This document shows positions 31,956 through 40,544 of a stretch of 46,452 nt of DNA, in pieces (positions within the stretch are counted from its first letter, which is position 1; the number at the start of each line of letters is the position of its first letter). The stretch is taken from contig CAZVWJ010000016.1 in assembly GCA_964631325.1 (NCBI GenBank), positions 1-46,452 on the forward strand, read 5' to 3'. The notes beneath the pieces are model-generated. The model was not told the origin of the DNA and did no database searches. It worked only from the letters and a program-made list of their open reading frames with translations. Both the position numbers and the translations under genes were made by a program. The DNA is from CAZVWJ01 sp964631325. Its GTDB lineage: Bacteria > T1Sed10-126.

Positions 31956-32780
31956 TTAAACAACCCCTCCACTCTTCCAGAATTCTCCATTGGTGACGGA
32001 GGCAAAGGCATTATGGTTATGGATTGACTCAAAGCTTTTACACTCGATTTGAAAATCCTTTATTTTCTCGTGCTGATTAAATTTTACGCTCAGGTCCCGA
32101 GCAATATCCTCTACAAATTTGGGATTGTTGTAGGCCTCATTGGTAAGATAGGCTTCATCTTCCCGCTTGAGAAGAGAATAAACCTGGCTACTTCCTTCGG
32201 CCTCCACGAGTTCAATCATTTCCTCGAGCCAGAGCAGACCGTCGATAACAGCTTTACTCTTCACCAGAGCCCGCTGATTGTGGGCCCCGCTTTCACTAAT
32301 CGTTTTACTGCAGGGGCATAGTGAAGTGAGGGGGACCTCAGTGCGAATCCAAATTTTAGTTTCGTCTTCTTGAAGGATTCCCCCAAACCCACAGTTAAAA
32401 TCAACCAGGGCTTCTTTATCGGTGGTGGGAGAAAGCTTAGAGACAAAATAATCAAAATCAAACCGGGCATAGGCATTGGTAGAATTCAAGCGGGACCGCA
32501 TTTCATGAAGAAAATCTTCCACTGAATCAAGGGAAAAGCGTGACTGGCGATACTTTTCAGCCAGTTCAATAAACCGGCTGAGATGGGCACCTCTCTGGTC
32601 TTCAGTTAAATTAACTCCCAGTTCAGCATTGGCCACGACCTGCTGGGTTCCTTCCGCCCGGTCAGCTATCAGGAGAGGAAGCTTCAAATCACTAATTCCA
32701 ACCCGGTTAACACCTACAGCTTGTTCAGCCGGACTCCCTTGAACATCCGCAAGCGGCTCTCCATCAGACACTATAATCAC
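31956..32780 (-). CDS. folE2: GTP cyclohydrolase FolE2 (type IB)
   Basis: About 270 residues. LTSLCPCSKTISESGAHNQR carries the conserved Cys and the ESIHNHNAFA motif the conserved His pair of FolE2/MptA enzymes, which open GTP to make dihydroneopterin triphosphate for folate and queuosine. Unlike FolE, this type does not need zinc. The start is GTG at 32778; a second GTG nine bases on is equally possible, since ribosome sites are weak. No zinc-regulator box is evident upstream. Confidence 0.9.
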   Translation of the reverse strand: MIIVSDGEPLADVQGSPAEQAVGVNRVGISDLKLPLLIADRAEGTQQVVANAELGVNLTEDQRGAHLSRFIELAEKYRQSRFSLDSVEDFLHEMRSRLNSTNAYARFDFDYFVSKLSPTTDKEALVDFNCGFGGILQEDETKIWIRTEVPLTSLCPCSKTISESGAHNQRALVKSKAVIDGLLWLEEMIELVEAEGSSQVYSLLKREDEAYLTNEAYNNPKFVEDIARDLSVKFNQHEKIKDFQIECKSFESIHNHNAFASVTNGEFWKSGGVV

Positions 32781-32820
32781 ATCTTTCAGTCAGAACTTCA
32801 AAATACTTTTGTCATCGCCG

Positions 32821-32891
32821 TCCAGCACTCAATAGGGGAATTGCTGAAAGGTGCTATAATTACCATTGGTAACGTCCTGTTGAGTACTGGA
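32821..32891. repeat. Partial relative (copy D) of the structured element: first hairpin only
   Basis: TCCAGCACTCAATAGG (32821-32836) pairs with CCTGTTGAGTACTGGA (32876-32891), with two mismatches that could be G-T or A-C pairs. The loop region GGTGCTATAATTACC then GGTAAC resembles the GGGCTATAAG...TGTAAC part of the same hairpin in copies A and B. No CTCCGAGGT follows. The gap from 32781 to 33200 also contains a GGGGACGGGCCCCC hairpin (near 32993-33006) but no gene. Confidence 0.45.
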
Positions 32892-33089
32892 TAACCCCAT
32901 AATCCATTTTGAATTTGATTCACTTAAGTTTATCTGCGAACATCCGGGATCATCTGCGAGCTATAAAATGAAAAGTCAAGCTGGAGGCCGGGGACGGGCC
33001 CCCGGAATGACGTTTTGAGATTCTATTTTTCAGCAGAGTCAATTAGCTAATTCAGCGCTTTTATTATACAATTTATTTTGTCCGTTAAA

Positions 33090-33172
33090 TAGACCCTCTC
33101 TTAAAAGGGGTCGTGAGTCTCAGTGCGAGCGTCATTCGGTCAGATGCAAGGAACTCTAGACCCTCTCTTAAA
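33090..33172. repeat. Direct repeat TAGACCCTCTCTTAAA
   Basis: TAGACCCTCTCTTAAA occurs at 33090-33105 and 33157-33172, 67 bases apart. The spacing and the exact match suggest a small duplication or the footprint of an excised element in the leader of the DUF1189-type gene. Confidence 0.55.
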
Positions 33173-33200
33173 TTTCACACAAAATACTGAGGTCACTGAA

Positions 33201-34142
33201 ATGAATTCTGATTCTGAAAATAAAAATTTGAAGTTTGACTACAGGGAAAAAAATCCGGTAGGCTTTTTTAGCCGACTCCTGCATTCCTGCTACAATCCAA
33301 ACATGTATGTGCTTCCGCTAGAGGAAAAATTCACCCGCACCTTGATTTATCTCTTTAAACTGTTGCTCATTATAATCGTAATCCAGGGGGCGGCAACAGG
33401 TTATTTCACCTGGAACCTCAGCGGGACAATTTCTCGCAACCTTCGCCGGCAACTGCCGGAACTCAAGCTTAAGAACGGAAAAATTGAAACTACCGCTTCA
33501 ACCCCCCTGGCTATTTCACTTTATAAGGACTTCAAAATGATTATTGATCCAGGCGGACAGAAAAACCGGGCTCGACTCAGTTCTGATGTCCTTGTGGTAG
33601 CCGTGGACGGGGCCCTGTTTGTGCGCCAGGGAACCAATAGTTTTCGATATCTGTCCACGAGTTTTTATTCAAAAGACACTCAGGCCCCGGTAATTACAAT
33701 TAACTCCAGCACCCTGGACCGGTGGCTGCCCACCATCCGTTTCGTCTTTCTAATTCTTTTCCTTACCCTGGTGGCGGCCGAACTAATATTTATCACCGGT
33801 CTCCGAACCGTCCTGATCAGTTTCGGCGGAATGATAGCCCGTAACCGGGACTCTAACACCCCCGGGCTGGACTGGAACCAGGTCCTGTTAATTAGCTGTT
33901 ATGCTATCACCCCGGTCACCCTGGCCCATACTCTTCTTTTTGTAACCGGATTATCTCTTCCCTACCGAGAATTTTTCCTGCTCCTGGGGGGTACACTGTG
34001 GACTTTTACAATCGTCAACCACCTGAACGAAAAATCAGTAGCCCGCAGTAAAAAAGAAAAGCCCGGAGAAGAGAAAACTGAAGAAAACAAAGGAAACGAT
34101 GATTCGAAAAGTTACTGGGATGAAAAAACTGGCAGAAAATAA
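33201..34142 (+). CDS. DUF1189-type membrane protein
   Basis: About 313 residues. One N-terminal membrane segment (near residue 45-65) is followed by an extracytoplasmic domain of about 110 residues and a cluster of four membrane segments, then a charged tail. This layout, and FYSPNMYVL-like HSCYNPNMYVL near the N terminus, fit the DUF1189 family of Firmicutes, whose function is unknown. The ATG at 33201 has GAGGT seven bases ahead; the earlier in-frame start at 33123 would add a stretch encoded by the direct repeat and is rejected. Confidence 0.72.
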   Translation: MNSDSENKNLKFDYREKNPVGFFSRLLHSCYNPNMYVLPLEEKFTRTLIYLFKLLLIIIVIQGAATGYFTWNLSGTISRNLRRQLPELKLKNGKIETTASTPLAISLYKDFKMIIDPGGQKNRARLSSDVLVVAVDGALFVRQGTNSFRYLSTSFYSKDTQAPVITINSSTLDRWLPTIRFVFLILFLTLVAAELIFITGLRTVLISFGGMIARNRDSNTPGLDWNQVLLISCYAITPVTLAHTLLFVTGLSLPYREFFLLLGGTLWTFTIVNHLNEKSVARSKKEKPGEEKTEENKGNDDSKSYWDEKTGRK

Positions 34143-34157
34143 AACCTATTTTTCTGC
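34132..34157. terminator. Bidirectional terminator between convergent genes
   Basis: GCAGAAAA (34132-34139) pairs with TTTTCTGC (34150-34157). The A-rich left arm and T-rich right arm would serve the genes on both strands, whose stops face each other at 34142 and 34146. Confidence 0.55.
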
Positions 34158-34844
34158 TGATTGAAGCCGCTCCGGGAAGTCGCTGAACAAACCGTCCACA
34201 GGAAGATTTTTAAACCTGGCTATCTCTTCCGGCCGGTTCCCTGTCCAGACAAACACTTTTACTCCGACTTCCTGCAGTTCAGCGGCAAACTGTTCGTCGA
34301 AAAACCGCCTGGAGAGGTGAAAGGAATGCGGCGCAAAATCAAGCAATTGAAGGTAATCAACTCCGCCCGCCGGAACCCCGGAAAAATTGACACCGAGTTT
34401 TAGTTCCGACCTGACTCCCGCAAATTTCGCCAGTTGGGGATGCAGAAAAGAGGAGATTAAAAAATCATCCTCCGACCAGTTACCGGCGGTCAGGGCCGAA
34501 CGCAGGACTTTATTCACCGGCTCGACCAACCCCGCACTGCACAACTCCAGGTTTATTTTAATCCGGCCGGCCAGCTCAGACAAGACCCGCCGCAACGTTG
34601 GTATTTTCTCGCCGCCCTTGATGGTCAGCTTGTTAATCTCGGGCAGACTTTTCTCCGCCAGCGGGCCGCTTCCCCCGGTCATCCGATCAACGTATTTATC
34701 GTGAAAGACGACCACTTTACCGTCGACAGTCAACTGCAGGTCCATCTCCACCATGTCCGCCCCCGCTTCAATTGCTTTCTCAAAAGCGGCCAGGGTATTT
34801 CCCGGCTCCCTGCCACTGGCTCCCCGGTGCGCAATTTTAAGCAT
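34146..34844 (-). CDS. Glycerophosphodiester phosphodiesterase
   Basis: A 232-residue TIM-barrel enzyme of the GDPD family. It has the signature IAHRGASGREPGNTLAAFEKA with catalytic His and Arg, then EMDLQLTVDGKVVVFHD with the metal-binding Glu/Asp and second His. It would split glycerophosphodiesters into glycerol 3-phosphate and an alcohol. No signal peptide, so it acts in the cytoplasm. Confidence 0.9.
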   Translation of the reverse strand: MLKIAHRGASGREPGNTLAAFEKAIEAGADMVEMDLQLTVDGKVVVFHDKYVDRMTGGSGPLAEKSLPEINKLTIKGGEKIPTLRRVLSELAGRIKINLELCSAGLVEPVNKVLRSALTAGNWSEDDFLISSFLHPQLAKFAGVRSELKLGVNFSGVPAGGVDYLQLLDFAPHSFHLSRRFFDEQFAAELQEVGVKVFVWTGNRPEEIARFKNLPVDGLFSDFPERLQSAEK

Positions 34845-34999
34845 AATTTCTCACCATCAAGCAAAAAATATCGTAAGTTTTACGCCACTATTTCACGCTT
34901 ACTAACACAGTTGTTAGAATAAGTGTAACCTCAGATAAGTTTTTTGTTAATAAAACAGCCCCTCATATTTTTATAACTACAATCACCGGAGGTTAAAAA

Positions 35000-36133
35000 G
35001 TGGGCAAAATAAATTTCAACTCACCTATCTTAATTATTGGAATATATTTAATTTTTATTTTCGTTGGAACGGAAGGTAAACCGGTTCAGGCAAAACACAA
35101 TAATCCCGATCAAATTAAAAAAACGGTTCTCGGATACAATATAAGTTGTGCGGGGGGGACGGAGGAGTGCCGCCTGGTGGACCGCAGTGGAACTGAAGTC
35201 CGGACGGTGTGGCAGGGTAAATTAGAAACCTGTGAACAGGAATTGTTGAAGCGGCTAAAAGGAAAATACGGGACCGGTCAGCTAAATCTGCCGTTGTGGA
35301 CCCTGGGGGGCAAACAGTTCTGGGCGGACGTTTTTATCTACCACGGCTGGCGGATCCAGCGCAATGTGTTTACCGGTCACTGCCGGCTGTTGGATTCGGA
35401 AGAGGTGCGGAAAGCCTGGGGGGACTACGCGGCCTGCCGGACCGCTTTTGCGGAATACCGCCGGGAAAAAGAGCTTGAGGCAAACAGCAGTCACTGGATA
35501 TTTTTGATACACGGGCTGTTCAGAGCCAAAGAATCAATGGCCAGCCTGAAAACAGACCTGAGCAGGGCCGGCTACGAAGCCAATACGGTCAATTACCCGA
35601 GTACTCAAAAATCAATTGAAGACCACGCTCGCCAGTTGAGAAAGCTAATTCGACGGGCGGACGGGGCGGAAACCGTCTCCTTTGTCACCCACAGCCTCGG
35701 TGGAATCATTGTCCGCAAGCTATTTGAGCTGTCCGGCTGGCAGAAACAAGTCAAACCGGGACGGATAGTGATGATCGCGCCGCCCAACAAAGGCTCCCAG
35801 ATGGCAGAACTAATGAAGGATTTCCTGCCCTACGAACTGCTGGCCGGCAAAAGCGGCGAGCAACTAACGGAAGAATACGTCCGTAAACTGCCGGTTCCCA
35901 ACGTAGAAATAGGAATAATTGCCGGCAGTCTGGACGAAGGTGAGGGTTGGAATCCACTGGTCAGCGGCAACGACGACGGGACAATCAGCGTAAAAACAAC
36001 GAAATTGAAAGGGGCACAGGATTTTCTTAAAGTGGGGGGGCTACACAGTTTCCTACCGGGAAAACGGGAAGTAATAAATGCAACCCGCAGATTTCTTCAA
36101 ACGGGCAAGTTCTCACGAACCAAAAACGAGTAA
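35000..36133 (+). CDS. Exported alpha/beta hydrolase, lipase/PGAP1-like
   Basis: A 377-residue protein with an N-terminal hydrophobic signal or anchor (about 9-25), a 130-residue domain with several cysteines, and an alpha/beta hydrolase domain. HWIFLIHGLF opens the fold, the nucleophile lies in VTHSLGGIIV, the acid is probably in SGNDDGTISV and the His in VGGLHSFLPG. PNKGS after the nucleophile strand is typical of triacylglycerol lipase and PGAP1-like esterases. The GTG start has GGAGG seven bases ahead. The substrate is unknown. Confidence 0.78.
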   Translation: MGKINFNSPILIIGIYLIFIFVGTEGKPVQAKHNNPDQIKKTVLGYNISCAGGTEECRLVDRSGTEVRTVWQGKLETCEQELLKRLKGKYGTGQLNLPLWTLGGKQFWADVFIYHGWRIQRNVFTGHCRLLDSEEVRKAWGDYAACRTAFAEYRREKELEANSSHWIFLIHGLFRAKESMASLKTDLSRAGYEANTVNYPSTQKSIEDHARQLRKLIRRADGAETVSFVTHSLGGIIVRKLFELSGWQKQVKPGRIVMIAPPNKGSQMAELMKDFLPYELLAGKSGEQLTEEYVRKLPVPNVEIGIIAGSLDEGEGWNPLVSGNDDGTISVKTTKLKGAQDFLKVGGLHSFLPGKREVINATRRFLQTGKFSRTKNE

Positions 36134-36162
36134 TTTCATTAAGCTGTTTAGAGAGCCTAAAT

Positions 36163-36381
36163 AAAACTGAGGCTTAAACCTCTTGCGAGACTCATTCCCT
36201 GACGTACGCAGGGCAAGCTTGCCCCGCAGTCAATCGGGCGTCACCAGTGGGGGCTATAAGTGTTATACTGTAACTCCCCGATTGACTGCTGGGCTCCGAG
36301 GTATCGAAATATATAACCGGCCCCTCCAGGGCCATCTATTTCGATAAATCCGTCTGCGAAGGGTTCAAACCTCAGTTTTTT
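36163..36381 (+). ncRNA. Structured three-way-junction element, copy B
   Basis: The outer stem pairs AAAACTGAGG (36163-36172) with CCTCAGTTTT (36370-36379), continuing through AACC/GGTT and GCGAGAC/GTCTGCG. Inside: TCATTC (36192-36197), hairpin CCCTG/CAGGG, the main hairpin GCAGTCAATCGGG (36226-36238 with 36277-36289), linker CTCCGAGGT (36294-36302), a second hairpin (TATCGAAATA/TATTTCGATA, 36302-36311 with 36337-36346, inner stem GGCCC/GGGCC) and AATCC (36347-36351). The outer stem ends in a T-run, so it could also terminate transcription of the hydrolase gene. It lies between convergent genes. Confidence 0.65.
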
Positions 36382-36430
36382 GTTTGAAGCAGAAAATTAA
36401 TAAGTTTTTTTACAGAGCCATTCATTACAT

Positions 36431-37270
36431 TCAGGCGGCTGTATTGAGGAGAATGCCAAATCCTAACCGGTTAAGCATTATTTCACGGTCGGCGACGGCC
36501 TGGGCGGCTGACTGTTCAGCGTTTGCCAGCAAGAATTCCTCGTAGGCCTCCTCTTCGGCCAGCGCTTCCCGAAAAGCGGCAATATCGTCTACAGCTAACG
36601 CTTCTTGCGACGCAATCTCTTCTTCATCAGCCCGATTTTCCTCTATTTCTTGGGCTTCTTCTTCAGCCAGTTCCTCGTCCTCCAGCCGGGCTTCTTCCAT
36701 GGCTGTTTCTGTTTCTTTTTCCGTTTCCGTTTCCGCTTCCACAGCCTCTTCTGCAGCAATTGCTTCCTCCGCGACAACTTTTTCTTCTTCCTCCAAAATA
36801 TCTTCTTCGTTGTTTGCTTCAGCTTCAAGTTCTACTACTGCCTCTTCTGATGCCAGAGTCTCCAACTCCACTTGCGTTTCTACTTCAAAAGCCGCTTCTG
36901 CTTCCTCGCTTAAATCCTCCGGAACAACCTCTTCTTCCTCCACTATTTCTTCTACCACCGCTTCTTCAGCCAGAGCTTCATCTGTCTCAGCGGTAGACTC
37001 TTCTTCTCCAACAGATGTTTCCTCTTCAGTAAACGTTTCTTCCTCCGTTTCTTCCCGAGCCTCGGTTGTTCTGGCCTCCCTGGCCTGAAAATACTCCCTT
37101 GCCGACCGGGCTGCAGTGGCCTCTGCTTCCAGAGCCCGCGTTCCCGAGCGCGCAGTTTCCTCAATTCCCTGCTGTTCCTCTGTCTCCGCTATTATTTCCT
37201 CCAGACGTGTGGTTGAGGGCAGAGAATAATTTACGGTTCCCCGGAAGATTGATTCAATTGCATTCGCCAT
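36431..37270 (-). CDS. Extremely Glu/Ala-rich low-complexity protein
   Basis: A 279-residue protein in which residues about 65-240 are nearly all Glu, Ala, Val, Thr and Asp. The N terminus (residues 1-30, AIESIFRGTVNYSLPSTTRL) and the C terminus (EIMLNRLGFGILLNTAA) are of normal composition and may bind a partner. AGGAGG eight bases before the ATG shows it is a real gene. The antisense strand is open over the same stretch only because of the biased codons. I do not recognise a family; a surface, spacer or ion-binding role is speculation. Confidence 0.6.
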   Translation of the reverse strand: MANAIESIFRGTVNYSLPSTTRLEEIIAETEEQQGIEETARSGTRALEAEATAARSAREYFQAREARTTEAREETEEETFTEEETSVGEEESTAETDEALAEEAVVEEIVEEEEVVPEDLSEEAEAAFEVETQVELETLASEEAVVELEAEANNEEDILEEEEKVVAEEAIAAEEAVEAETETEKETETAMEEARLEDEELAEEEAQEIEENRADEEEIASQEALAVDDIAAFREALAEEEAYEEFLLANAEQSAAQAVADREIMLNRLGFGILLNTAA

Positions 37271-37419
37271 TTTAATTCCTCCTGAATATGTTTATCCCCT
37301 CCTGATAAAAGTATACGCTATTTAGCATCCCAAATCCATTTTTAAGATTAAAATATTTTAGTAGACAGGGAAGAATTGGAGGAGGATATTTAAAATGATT
37401 AGAGTATTTCCGTAAACGA

Positions 37420-38142
37420 TCAGACCGTAATATACTCCACTTTCTGACCTCTAATCACTGCTATCTGGCCTTTTTTACCACGGCGATAATCAGGGGCTGA
37501 AAATAGGGTGATCAACTGACGGTCAAAATAAGACCTATGACCGGTATCCGGACGCTGATGGCCCCGAATAATGAAATCAAGGTGGTGTGTATTGAGAAAA
37601 TCTACCACTGCTCTGCGGCCATATAACTTCCCGGCACCACGGTAATAATTTTCCTTAGTTGTCTCGCCGCGCGGATCAGGATCACTCCAGAGCATATCCT
37701 CCCGGGCCTCCTCGTCTAACTTATCAAGCCCGGAGTTAAAGGGCGGACCACCGTGGACAAGAAAAGCCTGTTCTGTTATCAAAGCCAGGGGTAATTTATT
37801 ATAAAAACTTTCCAGGGTCTTCTCACTCCCCCCGGAAATTCGATATTTTCGCAAAAAACCGTAGCGACGATTGATCTTTACACTTTCATGATTTCCTCGC
37901 AACAGCACTACATCCTCCTGGTTGGCCTGTTCAAGTAAATATTTCAGGGTCTCTAACTGCTTGTTTCCTCGGTCCACGTAATCCCCCAGAAATACAACCG
38001 GTAATTCAAGCTCTTTACCGGTCTCAACGGCCATCTGAGCAGACTCAAGATAGCCGTGGATATCCCCGGCCACTACAAATTCAGACCAGTTTTTTTCCAG
38101 GACCTGTTCGGACGAGGGAAACTGTTTTAAAATTTCTTCCAT
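37420..38142 (-). CDS. PPP-family metallophosphatase
   Basis: A 240-residue calcineurin-like phosphatase. The three PPP motifs are present: GDIHGY near 28, GDYVDRGNKQ near 52-60 and RGNHES near 80, followed by FLVHGGPP near 145 and a C-terminal RGHQR. Relatives remove phosphate from Ser/Thr proteins or from Ap4A-type dinucleotides. The ATG has GGAGGTG six bases ahead. It stands about 210 bases downstream of hpnE. Confidence 0.85.
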   Translation of the reverse strand: MEEILKQFPSSEQVLEKNWSEFVVAGDIHGYLESAQMAVETGKELELPVVFLGDYVDRGNKQLETLKYLLEQANQEDVVLLRGNHESVKINRRYGFLRKYRISGGSEKTLESFYNKLPLALITEQAFLVHGGPPFNSGLDKLDEEAREDMLWSDPDPRGETTKENYYRGAGKLYGRRAVVDFLNTHHLDFIIRGHQRPDTGHRSYFDRQLITLFSAPDYRRGKKGQIAVIRGQKVEYITV

Positions 38143-38162
38143 AATTCACCTCCATCTGAATA

Positions 38163-38174
38163 ACGCGTACGCGT
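38163..38174. repeat. Palindrome ACGCGTACGCGT in a repeat remnant
   Basis: The same 12-bp palindrome occurs at 12336-12347, with flanks that match in the opposite orientation (TAACGCGTACGCGTCA here, TGACGCGTACGCGTTA there). The gap from 38143 to 38355 also has GTCGAGGGGGAAAAG, resembling the dispersed CCTCTCCC-type repeats. It holds no gene. Confidence 0.45.
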
Positions 38175-38355
38175 CACGGACCTTCCTCCCGTCGAGGGGG
38201 AAAAGATCAGGTGAGTAGTTACCTTTTCCCTTACCTTAGCTCTCTCGCCCAACTCCGAAAGAAATCGGAACAGTTTGAAGTAGGCCGGGGATTTTGCCAA
38301 TATTCCCTTGATTTCTATCGAGACCAAGGAAGAGAAGATCCGTTTTGAGATTTTG

Positions 38356-39651
38356 TCAGGTTGAGTTAGAAATAGCACAAGCGGCGGCAAAACCGGAGCG
38401 GACTGCGGCTTCGACGGTAATTGGCCAGTTAACCGTCGTCCAGGCACCGGCAAGATAAAAGCCACGGCAAGGTGTTTTAGGCCCAAAACGAGCTCCACAG
38501 GCTGCCGGAGACAAGGTCACGGTAGAATGCCTGTTTTTTAGCACCTGCGAGGCGGCAATTGAGTTTTTTTCAAGGTCAAGCCCGGGTATTTGTTCTAAAA
38601 TGCGGCACCCCGCACTAACAAGTTCGGAATCAGAACAATTTAGTTCAGACCGGGCAACACTCCTCAAAAACTGAATGTTTCGCTCTCTTCCTTCACCGGG
38701 CGTATTTATTAACCAATCATATTTTTCTTCCTTCAGGTAACACAGGACCGGCAAATTAACCGGGTAATTAAACTCAAAATGCAGTGATATAATGGACTCT
38801 GTTTCACCAAAATTAGCTAACCTGCAAAACGGCTGTTCTGTTAGCAATTGGGGCGGGAGAAGACGGATCAGGTGTCGCGGCGGCAGAGCCACAACCAGTC
38901 GGTCCGCATTAATTCGCTCACCTGCGGCGGTAACAACTCCCCGCCGTGAGGGGACAAGTTCCTTTACCCGACAGCCGGTCCGAATCACGGCACCACTTTC
39001 TTTTATCTTATCGGTTATTAATCTAATTATGTGCTCCAGTGGAACCCGGGGCAGGTAAAAATCACCGGAACGAGAATGCAACAGAAAAACCTGACGTAAC
39101 CAGCGGGCAAATAAATCATAAGAAATGTGTTGCGGAGATGCATTGAATACACTGCCGATAAACTGGTGCCAGAAATTCGCCGCTAAATTAGCAGGCTGGT
39201 GTTCTTTTAGCCACTGATCCACGGTCAAATAGCTATCCGTCGGCAATCTTAAGAGCCTAAAAAGTCCCCAGCCGGCCTGCAAAAAAGAATTCCAATTTGA
39301 CGACCACCGGTAAAGGTAGGAGAGTAAATGCAAAGGTGGAGGCAAAGAAAGTGGCCGCACCGCCTCGAATTTTCCGTTTGAGTTAAGCACGTTAATTTCC
39401 CGGCAACGCCGCAGCAAACGCCGGGAACCAAGCTCATTAAAAAATTGAAGTGACTCCCTGAAACTGCCGGCAATAATGTGCGGTGAATTATCAAGCGGAT
39501 TCGAAAAACCGGATACTTGATAAGAAGTGAAGCGTCCCCCGGCCTGCGGCCGGGCTTCGAAAAGAGTTACCTGCCTTTCTGTTTGACTCAACCGGTAAGC
39601 GGCAGCCAGCCCTGCCAAACCACCCCCGACTACAATTACACGCTCAGACAA
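38356..39651 (-). CDS. hpnE: Hydroxysqualene dehydroxylase HpnE
   Basis: About 431 residues. It starts with the FAD motif VIVVGGGLAGLAAAYRL and LFEARPQAGGRF, has conserved FNASPQHISYDLFARWL in the middle, and ends with the GFYLAGAWTTVNWPITVEAAVRSG motif of phytoene desaturase/HpnE proteins. HpnE reduces hydroxysqualene to squalene. The best start is TTG at 39649-39651, 10 bases after GGGAG, overlapping the hpnD stop by 16 bases; an earlier in-frame ATG would run far into hpnD. Third gene of the hpnCDE set. Confidence 0.85.
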   Translation of the reverse strand: MSERVIVVGGGLAGLAAAYRLSQTERQVTLFEARPQAGGRFTSYQVSGFSNPLDNSPHIIAGSFRESLQFFNELGSRRLLRRCREINVLNSNGKFEAVRPLSLPPPLHLLSYLYRWSSNWNSFLQAGWGLFRLLRLPTDSYLTVDQWLKEHQPANLAANFWHQFIGSVFNASPQHISYDLFARWLRQVFLLHSRSGDFYLPRVPLEHIIRLITDKIKESGAVIRTGCRVKELVPSRRGVVTAAGERINADRLVVALPPRHLIRLLPPQLLTEQPFCRLANFGETESIISLHFEFNYPVNLPVLCYLKEEKYDWLINTPGEGRERNIQFLRSVARSELNCSDSELVSAGCRILEQIPGLDLEKNSIAASQVLKNRHSTVTLSPAACGARFGPKTPCRGFYLAGAWTTVNWPITVEAAVRSGFAAACAISNST

Positions 39652-40544
39652 TTTTCCGAATCTCCCAGAGTAGCCAGAAGGCCACGCCAGAAAAGCAGTG
39701 GATAACAACTACCGGAAATTTTCACCGGATCAGACCAGACAGCATAATCCACCGCCTCAATTTGGCGCAGATATTCACTGTAAGCAGCGGTCATCAAAGC
39801 AAGAGTGAGCCGACAGCGCCAGTTTAACCGTCCCAGCAAAGGCAGAGCCTGCTGATAGCTCTCCCGAGCCCGGTCAGCTACCTCAACTAAGACGTGACGG
39901 AAACCGGGAGTCATATTTTTTTGTTTCCACGCCTCGAGGGCCGAGTATTTTTTCAACAGGTCAATCGGTAAATAACAACGATCGCGGCCATGGTCTTCCT
40001 CGACGTCTCGGAGAATATTAGTCAACTGAAAGGCCCGGGCCAGATGTTTTCCCCTTGATAACTGTTGTTCATCCGGCTCTCCAAAAACGTGCAGGGTAAT
40101 CAAACCGACCGTACCCGCGACATGATAGCAGTAGTTTTCCAGCCGTTCAAAGGTGGGAATTCGAACCAGTCCAAGATCAAGTTCGGCCCCGGCTATGAGT
40201 TCATAAAAATATTTTTCGGGAATCGAAAAGTGGGCCCGCACCCAGTTGAGAGCAGTCCACAGTTTACCCGACCTGTTATCGTTCAAACCTTCTTTAAGGG
40301 AATTAAGCAATTGCCGGCTGGTCTGCTCATCTCCGGGTTCATCAACCGCGTCGTCAACCCGGCGACAAAAATAATAGACCGCAAACATCGCCTGCCTTTT
40401 TTTTTCCGGCAAAAGACGGAGGGCAAAGTGAAAAGTGCTGCCCGCCTCCAGGCTGCGGCGGCGACACTCCGCCAGGGCTGACTCAAGTTCCGGCCGGTGG
40501 ACACTTGTAGCCGACAAAATTGCGCCACGCTCCCCGGAGACCAA
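39636..40544 (-). CDS. hpnD: Presqualene diphosphate synthase HpnD
   Basis: About 300 residues of the squalene/phytoene synthase family. The first Asp-rich motif is CRRVDDAVDE and the second NILRDVEEDHGRDRCYLP, both with intact metal-binding Asp. HpnD joins two farnesyl diphosphates into presqualene diphosphate. The coordinates use the longest frame (TTG at 40542); a TTG about 27 bases on is also possible, and the start overlaps the end of hpnC. Confidence 0.85.
   Translation of the reverse strand: MVSGERGAILSATSVHRPELESALAECRRRSLEAGSTFHFALRLLPEKKRQAMFAVYYFCRRVDDAVDEPGDEQTSRQLLNSLKEGLNDNRSGKLWTALNWVRAHFSIPEKYFYELIAGAELDLGLVRIPTFERLENYCYHVAGTVGLITLHVFGEPDEQQLSRGKHLARAFQLTNILRDVEEDHGRDRCYLPIDLLKKYSALEAWKQKNMTPGFRHVLVEVADRARESYQQALPLLGRLNWRCRLTLALMTAAYSEYLRQIEAVDYAVWSDPVKISGSCYPLLFWRGLLATLGDSENCLSV

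Noticed and set aside
36523..37088. Several plus-strand open frames of 80-157 codons
   Set aside because: They exist only because the opposite strand encodes a run of Glu and Ala codons, which leaves few stops. None has a ribosome site.
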